From Terfezia claveryi (taxonomy: Eukaryota > Ascomycota > Pezizomycetes > Pezizales > Pezizaceae): DNA of 64,000 nucleotides. The stretch covers positions 124,001-188,000 of the forward strand of contig WHUX01000036.1 in assembly GCA_015179025.1 (NCBI GenBank), read 5' to 3'. Shown here piece by piece: positions 49,982 through 60,149 of the stretch (its first letter is position 1; each line of letters begins with the position of its first letter). Below the pieces are notes generated by a model that searched no databases, was not told the DNA's origin, and was given only the letters and a program-made list of their open reading frames with translations. The position numbers and the translations under genes are program-made.

Positions 49982-50013
49982 ATGGATGCTTAGTCTGGTT
50001 ACCTATGGCTGCT
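49982..50013 (+). mobile_element. TAGTCTGG-family micro-insertion, 14 nt, near-perfect TSD
   Basis: TAGTCTGGTTACCT (49991-50004) lies between ATGGATGCT and ATGGCTGCT (8 of 9 identical). It lies about 100 bp 3' of REC8. Confidence 0.7.
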
Positions 50014-50349
50014 CATTTGTTGCAAGATGCAGGTTGGAATATTTGAACTTAGGTATGGCGATTATATGTGTTGAATTTCTTTTAACTGCGATTGGTCAAA
50101 GGTAATGCTATGGGGAGGAATTCACCTGAAAAAGGATCAAAATGTAATTAAACACATAAGAATGCAACTGAGTTGAGCTTGGAATTGATAATATTGACCC
50201 ATAAAAGGAGAATAACACTTAGTATTTACGATAACTATCCAGGCACGCATTTCTATCTATACTACCAACAAGACCATACCATGCCCGCTCCTCCTCCGTA
50301 ATCTAAACCGCCGATATCATACTGGGAATAAGAGCTGACGGCGCTACGT

Positions 50350-51080
50350 TTACAAGAGAGAGAGATCTCCAAATCTCTCCTTGTAGCCAGCTGGCATCCA
50401 CCTGCCCTTCGAGACCATCTCCGCAGTCCTGGCATCGATATCCGGGCGAGCCTTCGCAACATCGTCCTACACATATAACAAAGGTGTCATTAGCCCATCT
50501 ATCCCCCCTGAAGCCAACCCTATCCCCCCGTCCAGAGCCAGGCAGAACATACCACAGTAAGCTCATCAAATGGCCTTGCAGACTCAATATTCTCTAACGT
50601 CATCCTAAGCGCACTCAACTCCTTATCCACGCCCACCTTCGTCTCAACGGCATTCTTCACGGCCACCTCCTCAAACTTTGCAATCTGCTCCAATTCCTGG
50701 CTCACATTGTAGGTGACGGGCTTGAATTTCTTGTACTCCGCCTCTAGCTGGTCGACGATAGCGGTGTTGTTGAGAATGCTGCGGTAGTGCGCGAAATTGA
50801 CTGACTGGGGGGCTTCTGAGAGGAGCATGTGCTTGCGGCGCACGTCCTCGTTACGCTTCTTGAAGGCTTGCAGAGAGGCGACGGTGCTGCCCTTGAGGCC
50901 GAGCTGGCTCTGTAGAGAGGCCCAGTTGATTTTGAGGGCGGCGCTTCTCTGTCCGGAGGTGGGGGAGATGGGGAAGGGGGGGTTAGTTCTGGATTATTCC
51001 TTTACTCCATCGGGGAAAAATTGGAGCGGGGGGAATAAATGGGAGGAAAGGGAGGAAGGGGGACTAACAGCTACGGACAT
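50350..51080 (-). CDS. ATP7: ATP synthase subunit d, mitochondrial
   Basis: Peripheral-stalk subunit of the mitochondrial F1Fo ATP synthase. Exon 1 is only 12 nt (MSVA, ATG 51080), followed by an intron GTTAGT..GAACTAACC..GGACAG. The protein continues [40 protein letters not shown] and [20 protein letters not shown]. Next come [20 protein letters not shown] and an intron before [20 protein letters not shown]. It ends [18 protein letters not shown]. Length is about 174 residues, typical for Atp7. Confidence 0.95.
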
Positions 51081-51391
51081 CTTTGAGCGGAGATTGTGTC
51101 GGGAGAAGGTGGGAGTAATGGAATGGGGTTGTTCGTCGTGGGGTTTCGGGATCGGTAATGTAGCTGTACGGGACGAACGCCAAGGACAGAGCAAAATCTA
51201 ACAATCCGATTGTTTACCACTTTGATTGGACGTCACCACTTTGGCAATGGTCATATAATTATTCTCACTAGTATTATTTATACTCGAGCCAATATCTCCT
51301 AGCCTAAACTACCGGTACCAAGATGCAAACCCTGAGATATTGAAAGCGTGAAGAGCCAGTTATCGATATCAAATTGCAAACCCTGAAATAT

Positions 51392-53476
51392 TTAGGACAT
51401 GAGGAGCTTAACTGCCCAAGTAGTATTCAGGGTCCTCAAGTCCTGATAATTCTGTCCCGTCCCCAGAAACAAAACGGGAATACCAGTTGCAAAAACCATG
51501 CTGATCAGAGTACCAATCTATCAAATCGTAGCTATTAGTTATCCATCTATCTATCCTAATTTTCCGGAGAAATGAATAAAACTCACCATGTCCCCAACAG
51601 TATCACACTTGCTAATAATAAACCCATCCAAACTCCTTCCCGCCCCAAATGCCGAATTGAAGTTCCTCGCCTGTAGGACGGAGTCTGTCCCGACTAGCGC
51701 CTCACCAACCATCAAAATCTTATCTGGCATCGCAAACTTGGCAAACTTCTCTAAACTCGACATGAGTCTCTGGTCATTATGCCTCCTACCAGCGGTATCA
51801 ATAAGAACCACATCAAATCCCTCGCCTTCCGCATAATTGACCGCGTCTCTAGCGATATTCGCTGCGTCTTTGCCATATCCCTTCTCGTAAAGCTCAACAA
51901 CACCGCCTTCTCTCTCGCTGAGCTCTTTCAAGTTCCTTGCGTGAACACGGAGTTGTTCTACAGCCCCGGAACGGAAAGTATCGCAGGCAGCGATCAAGAC
52001 TTTGTACTTGTTCTGCAACAAGAAGAAGCAAATCTTGGAGAGATTGGTAGACTTTCCAACACCATTGACACCGACGATAGAGATGACATATGGGCGGCTT
52101 TGGGGCTTCTTGTTTTGGATCTCTCGGAGAAGGTCAAGAGAAGTGGTAGGTGTAAGAATCCTGAGCAGAGATGCTTCGATGGCGGCCTTTACAATAGTTT
52201 CAATGCCTATAGAAATCCTTCAATAAACATGATAATGATAATAGGCCCTGCAGTAATGGATGACTTACTCTGAAAATTTCCAGTCTTTTGCCCTACAAGA
52301 CTTTTCTCAACAGTCTCACAGACCTGGATAGCAGCCTCCCTCGCAACGTTTTTCCTCAAAAGATGATCTAACATTGCAGCCATTGGCTTCTCTAGATCCG
52401 CCTTTGTCAACACCTTCCCGCCAACAATATTCCTAAAGTACGCAAATGCCCCCGCGCCAATACCGCCGTCAGTAGAGTTCTTAGCCTTGTCATCGGCGTC
52501 AGCCTCCTGCAACAATGCATTCACCTCCTCATCCAAATCCTTCAGTACAAACTCTCCCCCAGATGTCTTCTTCCCCCATTCCTCCTGCTTTACATACTCC
52601 AACTTTCCAGAATTGCCGTTACTCTCGTCATCAGATGAACCACTAGTTCGACCTGCTGCGGAATAATCCAGAACGCTGTCATCATCATCTTCATCTGCCA
52701 GCCCATCCGCCGTCCACCTGCGCATCTTCTTTCCTCCTTTCTTCTTCCCCGTTTGAGTACCTTCGTCCACATTTGCTCCTTTCCCTCCTCTTCTACCCTT
52801 CGGGGTGGGCCTCACTTTCGCAGTCAACACGCCGGGGGTATTCGGTCTGCTGTGGGCCGGAGGTGTAGCAAGGCCGAATGGCGGCACTGGAGAACCTGGT
52901 TTATGCAATGCTGGAATTCCTGGTTTAGATTGGTGTTTCAACATCCCCGGGATCGGGGGAGCTTCTCCCCAACCCTCATCCTTTCCATGTGAGATATTGT
53001 GTACGAGGGCCTTGGCTGGCCCACCGGCTTTCTTCTCCAACTCTCGAACTCGGGACTCAAAGTATTCGTCGAAATGGCACTCGATGGTCGAGATATGGGG
53101 CCTCTTCAACTGGTCGCCGTAAAGCGCAATAAAAAGCTTTTTGACTGTATCAAGGAGTTCATCGATCCAGGTGAGATGCAAAAGCGAGGAATAGACTGCC
53201 TATTAAACTAGTTAGTCAAGCCGACTTACAAAACACAGAAGAGGGTAAGATTAGAATCAAACTTACGACAAATATCAAGCCGAAATCATTTGCGGTCCTC
53301 CACTTCAATGTGTACGAGTCCTTTTTATACCACTTCCTATCACTCCCACTTTGCACGCGGTCCTCGATGAATATATCGCTGATAAGAGCGTTGATGACAG
53401 CTGGGTTCACCGGTGCATATTTCTTCGACCAGAGAACCACCCCACTTGTCGAGACAACTTCGAATGAGTCAAGCAT
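51392..53476 (-). CDS. SRP101: signal recognition particle receptor subunit alpha
   Basis: SRP-receptor GTPase that docks ribosome-SRP complexes at the ER. ATG 53476 begins MLDSFEVVSTSGVVLWSKKY, the SRX longin-like domain that binds SR beta. After an intron it continues SSLLHLTWIDELLDTVKKLF. A charged linker follows (KKKGGKKMRRW). The NG domain has SIVGVNGVGKSTNLSKICFF (G1), KVLIAACDTFRSGAVEQLRV (insertion-box/G2), VVLIDTAGRRHNDQRLM (G3), and IISKCDTVGDM (G4, SKCD). The last intron leads to IGTLISMVFATGIPVLFLGT and GQNYQDLRTLNTTWAVKLLM. All GTP-binding motifs are intact. Confidence 0.95.
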
Positions 53477-54145
53477 GTTCGCTGATGCTTGTACTGTGTC
53501 TTAGATTTGTTTCGACTCTTTTTGCCTGTTGCTGTTTTGTTTCGTTATGCAGACTGGCACCTGCAGATATAACGTTATAAATAATGCCACATTTAACTTC
53601 GTGGTCGCCAAGGAAGGTACCTATGCACTCCGTACCTAAGCACTCTTGGCATGCACAAGGCAACCATTAAAACTTGGCGCCAATATTGCACGTGCCAGTC
53701 GACAACAGTCACGGAGATTTTTGCCAATTGTGTGTGTGTCAAACAATATGGCCGAAAATATCAAAATAGCAAAGCAGTGAATACAAACAAAATGATACCA
53801 GAATTGAAGCCCTATAGAAATCATAGCATTATTCCGGTTGATAATTAGCCTCATTGCCATCGTAGTGTCATTATTGACAGTTTTCTTTTCGAAAATTTTT
53901 GGAGGGGTCAAGTGCGGTGGGGTTCCAAACATCCTCTAGTCCTTCTCGACCCGAAGTCCTTACCACCAAACATCGATCACCATCACATCTCCGGTCTCAG
54001 CAACCACACAACCAAAAAGTTTGTAAGCCCCTCACGCTGTGTAATCTCTCTATATTCCTTTAACTAATTAATTATACCTAAACTGAGATTCTCTTAGCTA
54101 ACATAAGTTTTAAACTATATTAGAAACCTACCTCCATAAGTCAGC
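53477..54145. other. divergent promoter region SRP101 / EGD2
   Basis: About 670 bp between two divergent co-translational-targeting genes. No gene is seen. Confidence 0.5.
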
Positions 54146-54882
54146 ATGTCCAACCCCCGCATTGAGGAAGTTACCGAGGAGGAGGTCAAGCAAGTCCAGA
54201 TCGAGGACGACCACTCCGAGGACGAGTCCGAGTCTGGCGAAGTCGAGACTGGTGATCTTCAGGCTGCTGGGTCCGCTGTTACCATCCACTCCCGCAATGA
54301 AAAGAGGGCCAGGAAGCAGATTGCCAAGCTTGGATTGAAGCAAGTCACAGGCATCACCAGGGTCACCCTCAGGAGGCCAAAGAACGTACGACTCACTCTT
54401 CCTCTTCAGTCATGTTTTGAACGAATGGTAGGATTGACATGTTCTCCTAATAGATCCTCTTTGTCATCAACAACCCCGACGTCTTCAAGTCCCCTTCCAG
54501 CAACACCTGGATCATCTTCGGTGAAGCCAAGATCGAAGACCACAACTCGGCCGCTCAGGCCTCTGCCGCTCAGCAACTCGCGGCTGCTGAGAACGTTGAG
54601 GCCGACCTTGCTGCCGCAGCAGCAGCCAGCAAGGAGAGGGCTGCTGAGAAGGAAGAAGAAGAGGACGAGACCGAGGAGATCGACGACAGCGGTTTGGAAC
54701 AAAAGGACATTGAGTTGGTAATGGCACAGGCAAGCGTTACCAGGAGGAAGGCCGTAAAGTCAGTACTACCCTTTCCCTTGCCCGTGCTGTGGGTACAATA
54801 TGCTAATACCTGATATTTATACAGAGCTCTAAAAGAAAACGACAACGATATAGTGAACTCTATCATGGCTCTGAGCGTCTAG
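54146..54882 (+). CDS. EGD2: nascent polypeptide-associated complex subunit alpha
   Basis: Alpha subunit of NAC, partner of the EGD1 product encoded at 36039-36783. ATG 54146 encodes [20 protein letters not shown]. The acidic N-terminus is followed by the NAC domain [20 protein letters not shown] and [10 protein letters not shown]. Intron 1 is 54386-54453 (GTACGA..CTAATAG). Next come [20 protein letters not shown] and [12 protein letters not shown], an Ala/Glu-rich linker, and the UBA domain [20 protein letters not shown] then [16 protein letters not shown]. Intron 2 is 54759-54824 (GTCAGT..ATACAG), splitting the Lys codon before ALKENDND. It is intact and of typical length (about 200 residues). 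Confidence 0.96.
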
Positions 54883-55864
54883 TCCCGCTATCTGTAGGGC
54901 CATGGGTTCTCGGGTTCTAGCTTATGTTGACTGCCTAACTTTCCTCTTCAATGATTTGGTGGTAAAAATAAATAATGCTGCATGAAAGAACGCACTCTAC
55001 AGTTTTAATAAGAATGACCTCAACAACTCTAGTGCATCAAGCTCATACCTAAGTATCTGAAGTATAATCTAAACGGCAACACCTTTTCAAACGTGCTTTG
55101 CGACTAAAAATGACCAATTTTAGATAAGAAGTGATAAACTTTTTAAAAAGGAAGAAAAAACTTTGATTATTAATTAGTACCCATTGGTATACAGCATTTG
55201 TGTAAAGCTCTTGCTGATCGAAGAGGATTGGGTTCAGTGTAAAGGGAATACTTGAAAGCGTTTCTCGTAGTACCCTCTAGGGCCTATTAAGAGAGCTGAA
55301 TACTGAAGGTAAAGTTTTCCGATGCTTACATAATCGAGAAGCTTACTAAGCGAACCAAGGCGAAACACCAAATCTTTAATTTTTCAAACAAATTAAATTC
55401 CAAAATAAATCGACAACGCACTGCACCCAAACATGGCGCTGATTGCAAGTCTACCGCTTCCCATGCCACAAACACCGCAGGTATTGCACCACAGGAGGTA
55501 GAAAACGTAGTAAAAGCAGCACAGAAAGGAAAGTAAGCAGACACATAACATTTCTGATAAAAAAGCGAGCCTAGCTATCGTCATTGTAATTATTTCTCGT
55601 GAAGTACATCCGAACTGCGCGGACTTTCAAACTTGCGAAGGGAAAGTTGTTCATGAATGATTCATTACTTCAGGAAAAACACCTTTTTGGAACAATAACT
55701 GATTCCAGAAACATTTTCCCTAACCAGACAACAGTGAAAAGACAACACGAACAAAGGAGCCGACGACAGAAGTAAAGTGCGGACTCGAATAGTTAGGTGG
55801 TGGTGGAAGGAAAAAGGGGAACGAGGAAGGCAGGACGATGTGTGCGCAAGTGTATGAGGTTGAT
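54883..55864. other. convergent intergenic region
   Basis: About 1 kb between EGD2 and eIF1A 3' ends. No gene could be supported; short minus-strand ORFs show no motif. Confidence 0.5.
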
Positions 55865-56532
55865 CTAGATATTATCAATGACAACGTCATCCTCATCATT
55901 ATCTTCTCCCTCCATACCAAACTCTACCCATTCTTCGTTGCCCTCATGACCGAAAGTATCTGTCTCATTGATCTTTGCGCTCTCCGGAAGCTCTCCGTAG
56001 GCCTTAAGAGAACGGGCCTCGTCGGCGGTGTACTTCAGGATAACGTCTCCTTTTTCATCTTGGTAGTCTCTGAGAGATAGGAGAATGATATCTCCCTGAT
56101 TGATCCAGACCTATTTCTCACCACATATCAGTACATTACCCCTCACGAGAAAGGGTGTAGGGTGCGACGGACCTTCTTCCTGAGCTTTCCACGGATATGC
56201 GCCAGCCGCTTCTCGCCATCAAAGCACATTGCTTCTAATCTTCCGTTTCCAAGCATCTTCACGACTTGAGCATATTCTGTCACAATACTATATCAGTCCC
56301 AACCCTACAATACTCCCACTAAGATATCCGCTCACCTTGCCCATCCTCTTTGAATGTCAACTCTCGCTTCTCGTTATCGTTCTCGTTCTTCCCCCTCCTC
56401 CGATTTTTACCTCCCTACGCCACTGAATCAGCCCATCGTTCATCTTCACACACCCCTCCTCTCCTCCTCCACTTCAAGCAGGGTCGAAATGCGGGGCACA
56501 AAAAAACTCACTTTCCCCTTATTCTTAGGCAT
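55865..56532 (-). CDS. TIF11: translation initiation factor eIF1A
   Basis: OB-fold initiation factor that binds the 40S A site and promotes scanning. ATG 56532 starts MPKNKGK. An intron (GTGAGT..GCGTAG) leads to [20 protein letters not shown] and FKEDGQ. A second leads to [20 protein letters not shown] and [16 protein letters not shown] third leads to [20 protein letters not shown] and [20 protein letters not shown]. The acidic tail ends EDDVVIDNI, the conserved eIF1A C-terminus. It is complete at about 150 residues with three introns. Confidence 0.96.
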
Positions 56533-56955
56533 ATTTGCGGATGGTTGAGTTTACAGATGGGAGAGCTGGGGCGAATGTGTTTGTCTTATATATCCAGAGG
56601 ATGGATGGCGGCGCTGCAGGTATGATGAATAGTTGGGCTTTGGAACTAGGTTTTTAGTTTTGGGTGATTATGTAAGGTAAGTTGGGTTAGGGTTTTGGGG
56701 CAGATAAAAAGATTAAATTTCATGTTCGGTGGCGATTACCCTGAGTTCGAGAATGCCACACTGTGGAGAGTCAAATTATATCGAAATTGGGCAATATTGG
56801 GCACCATTGACAAAGAACTCAGGTAACCTATTCATAGCATTTGAACCTATCACCCGGCCCAGATGGCATGATCATGAGACCAGACGTTAACCGACCGCAA
56901 AAAGATCGAGCACTGGCACCTCACTCCCCCCCACCATCCACGCACCCAACCAACC

Positions 56956-57861
56956 ATGCAACTCATCCCTACCATCGCCGCCCTCACCCCCCTGGCCCGC
57001 ACCCCTAATTTCTTAATCCGTTACTCCGTCACCGGCCAAGTCCTCGCCCTCCTCCCCTTCCTGCACAATCCCTATCACCCCCTCCGGCGCAAACTCGCCG
57101 CCAAATACGCCCGTCAAGCCAATGAATTTGTTCTTCTCGTGAACCCCACCAAAAAGGTTGTCTCCACCAAAGCCTGTGTGCGAACGACCATCGCGCGGCG
57201 AATCCGGGACCTTGTGCTCACAGAGCTGCGAGAGAGGGGGTGGAAGAAGAATGGTGAGGTCAGGGGGTTGAAGGATCATAAGGGGGTGGGGATATTAGAG
57301 GGTGGGGGGAAGAGATATCCCCTGAAAGGGTGTTTGGCTTTTTTTCCGTATGAGGAGAGTATTACGACGCCGAGGGAGGAGTTGAGGAGGGAGGTAGAGT
57401 TGGGGGTAGAGAAGTTTCTGCAGAAGCATGAGGTGGCAAGGATTCAGGCTTTGGAACAGCAATTGAGGGAGTTGGGAGGCGGGGGTGGGGCAGGTGGGGG
57501 GAATGGATGGGGGAATGGATTGGGGAATAGATGGGGGAGTCGGGATGGGACCAGGGAGAGGAGAGCTGGTGTGGTTGGAAACTACACCGCACCTGGAAGA
57601 GGTGATGTAGGGAGACAGCAAGGTGGAGGAAATCCACGGGGCCCAGCGGACAGAAGTAGCTTTAGTTCAGAGGGCCAGGGCAACGCTCCACGCCGAGATC
57701 CACGGCCAGCTGGTACGAATTGGCCCTCGAATAGGGTGCATGCACAGAGGGGGGATCCACGAGGACCATCTACAAGCCACTGGGTGCAACCAGGAAACCT
57801 ACCACGGGGGGGCCCAAAACCTACCACACCGACCACTGGAGGCTTCCAAATAAGGAGATGA
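56956..57861 (+). CDS. uncharacterised protein with Gly/Arg-rich tail
   Basis: Not recognised. A single-exon frame starts at ATG 56956: MQLIPTIAALTPLARTPNFL. A compact N-terminal domain of about 170 residues contains LHNPYHPLRRKLAAKYARQA, EFVLLVNPTKKVV and RRIRDLVLTELRERGWKKNG. A predicted coiled segment follows (REVELGVEKFLQKHEVARIQ). The rest is a Gly/Arg/Pro/Asn-rich disordered tail, as in RNA-binding or phase-separating proteins. There is no signal peptide. The conserved-looking basic N-terminal domain suggests a real gene. A role in RNA metabolism is possible but is only inferred from composition. Confidence 0.65.
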   Translation: MQLIPTIAALTPLARTPNFLIRYSVTGQVLALLPFLHNPYHPLRRKLAAKYARQANEFVLLVNPTKKVVSTKACVRTTIARRIRDLVLTELRERGWKKNGEVRGLKDHKGVGILEGGGKRYPLKGCLAFFPYEESITTPREELRREVELGVEKFLQKHEVARIQALEQQLRELGGGGGAGGGNGWGNGLGNRWGSRDGTRERRAGVVGNYTAPGRGDVGRQQGGGNPRGPADRSSFSSEGQGNAPRRDPRPAGTNWPSNRVHAQRGDPRGPSTSHWVQPGNLPRGGPKPTTPTTGGFQIRR

Positions 57862-58977
57862 AACACGGATTGTACAACAGTTTGGGTCCAGATTGTTCAT
57901 AGTTCTGGAGTTCGGGGGAATTTCCATACAAGATGAATATCATGAGCATGTCCCCACCTGTCCCCCATCTCCATAACATCAACGGTACTACAACAACCCA
58001 AACATGCTTACCTCCTCTCCTCTATCCTATGGCAGGACCTTCCTACCCTTTTTAATCCCAACATCTCCCACTCTGCTCCTTCCTCAGCTCCCCAACACGG
58101 CTCCCAGAACCTTCTCCGCCGGTTACCCCCCATTACCACCTTCTCCTGCCTCCTCACCCTCTCCCAAAACTCGCCTCCTCCCAACATCGTCTCCACCATC
58201 CCCGGATGCATCCCCACACGCATTGAATGTCCCCCCCCCCCCCAGCCTGAAATATACATCAAACATTTCCGTAACTTGATTCAATGTGGCCTTTAGTAGT
58301 TCTATAACTATACCATGATTATCCCTTATAGATCCAACTCTCGCGCTCATATTCACCCACACTGCTCTTCTTGAATGAGGAATCTTTTGGAGGTCTAGGT
58401 CGGACGGGCTACGCTCATGGTGGAGGAGCCCTGGAGTGACCCATGCCTAGCGGAGAATGGGATTTGAGGTGAGAAGGGGGAAGAAGGTGGTTTGAAGATA
58501 TGTTGGGCAAGGGAGGGGAGCAGAGGATGGTGTTTCCTATACTGTGAGTAGATGGTACGGTAAAGTTATTTAGTTGAACCAGAGTTGAATAAAGCGCCAC
58601 GACCCGCCGAGAACTCCTCCTCCTGCTCTCGGCCCCTCCAACCCAAATCAGAATATAGCGATAGTTTATTCTCCGGAAGGAAATATGAAGTACAGTATAT
58701 GCCATTAAACTTCATTTTTCAAATGTAGCACAGGTATTATCCCAAACAACTTGTATAGCACACAAAGCAGAAGAATGAATGAAAGCCATAATGGTGATTA
58801 TAAAACCGGCAGCGCCCAACAGGAGAGCCCGCTATATATCCAGCCCCAGCCAAAATCCAACAAATTCAAACGCCAGCGTCATCCAAAACATATCTTACAA
58901 CCCTGGATCTTCTCCTTCAACTGTAAATATTATTCATCATCCACCTTCGCTCCTACTAGTAAGTGGTATCCACAGGT
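57862..58977. other. convergent intergenic region
   Basis: No gene is supported. A C-run lies near 58231-58241 and pyrimidine-rich sequence is common. Confidence 0.5.
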
Positions 58978-59395
58978 CTAGATACCACATTGTCTCCTTC
59001 TCCTTCCCATTCTCATTCCGCCTCCACCCACGCGCGTTCCCCCGGCCCGGCCGCATGTTAGGCAGGAGATCATGGCGTCGAGGACACTGTTTGATTGATT
59101 GTTGTTTTAGCATACATGTTTTTTTGTTTTTTTGGAGAGAGGGGAGAGGGGAGAGGGGAGAGGGGAGAGGGGAGAGGGGAGAGGGGAGAGGGGAGAGGGG
59201 AGGCATACTTTGCAACACCGTTGATGATGGCTTTGAGGATATATGCAATTCCGTTCACAATGGACATGAGTGTATTGCCAATGGCGCGGAAGACGGACCG
59301 GATCTATGTACAGTCAGTTTTAGTGATTCGGCTGATATATATATATACGTGAATGCTGAGGTAGAGAAACATACGCAAGAAACGACGGCGCCCAT
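58978..59395 (-). CDS. small fungal membrane-type protein (MGAVVSC family)
   Basis: A small conserved fungal protein with N-terminal MGAVVSC and repeated hydrophobic helices; its function is unknown. ATG 59395, exon 1 MGAVVSC. Intron 1 (GTATGT..CTGACTGTACATAG) leads to IRSVFRAIGNTLMSIVNGIA and YILKAIINGVA. Intron 2 starts GTATGC in GGT GTT GCA AA/GTATGC and ends CAATCAAACAG. It contains the 7-bp minisatellite annotated at 59134-59203. The last exon reads NVLDAMISCLTCGRAGGTRV and ends RRRRQCGI. The Cys-Leu-Thr-Cys-Gly-Arg segment is typical of the family. The N-terminal MGxxxSC suggests possible N-myristoylation and palmitoylation. Confidence 0.78.
59134..59203. repeat. (GGGGAGA)n minisatellite inside an intron
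   Basis: About nine near-perfect head-to-tail copies of the 7-mer on the plus strand (CTCTCCC on the coding minus strand). It lies within intron 2 of the MGAVVSC gene, just after the donor. Runs of four G at regular spacing could form G-quadruplexes on the non-template strand. Confidence 0.92.
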
Positions 59396-59703
59396 GATTG
59401 ATGATGTATGTGAGAGAAAAAATTCTAAATGTTTCACGGCAAGTAGTTATGCGTAGAAAACTGTTCTTCCCCTTCCATCGTCGGGTACACGCCTGCCTTA
59501 TATACACTCACAGCCTACCTCCTAATCGTCATCCAAATGTTCCAGATCAGGTTTCAGCATAGGCAGCAAACCTGCCAGGAAATCGATCTCCCCAAACTTA
59601 CAAGTCTTCGATCTTCTAGATGTTCGGTTGCATGATGAACGGCTATGACATCACCATCCCTGAGAAAAGCTTATCCCACGCCACACAAAACTCGAATGGC
59701 TAA

Positions 59704-59822
59704 GAAACGAGCTACCGTACATTAGTCTGGTTGCACGACCCTCCTCCTGTGAGGGTCGTGCAACCAGACTACCGTACATAGTCTGGCGGGGTGCTTGTGC
59801 CAACCAGACTAGAAACAAGCTA
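59704..59822. mobile_element. compound hairpin locus of the TAGTCTGG family
   Basis: A perfect 21-bp inverted repeat with 7-nt loop (59723-59771; arms start TAGTCTGGTTGCACGACC and end CAACCAGACTA) is bordered by ACCGTACAT at 59714-59722 and again at 59771-59779. A second palindrome-like unit, TAGTCTGGCGGGGTGC then CAACCAGACTA, spans 59779-59811. The whole is bracketed by AGAAACGAGCTA (59704-59715) and AGAAACAAGCTA (59811-59822). This looks like nested insertion. Confidence 0.8.
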
Positions 59823-60149
59823 GAAACAGGAATTCTAAATCGGTAGTAGTCTTACGAATATGGACATCAATGGATATTCGAGAAACATGGGAGCCGTTCA
59901 CTTGCACTCGTCACTACATCCTTGCCCATCAATTAATTAGATTGATCTTGGAACAATGTTATGTATGATATGTATGGGTATCATCGCCGTGGTTCTGGGT
60001 CTGGACCGAGCAACCCAATTTATTTCCCTTCACGGCAGGGCAGCACTTTTAAATTAACAACAAATTACTACTGCTTAACCTAATATCAGCACTCGTCATT
60101 GTAGATATAAGTCCTAGAATACACCATCAGGCCCCCATCCAAAGTTCAA

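Noticed and set aside
58779..59456. 225-codon plus-strand frame
   Set aside because: It is antisense to the spliced MGAVVSC gene and runs through its minisatellite.
59723..59771. Tc1/mariner-type MITE with TA target duplication
   Set aside because: At first the TA on each side suggested this, but across the family the duplicated sequence is 9 bp outside the T, so TA belongs to the element.
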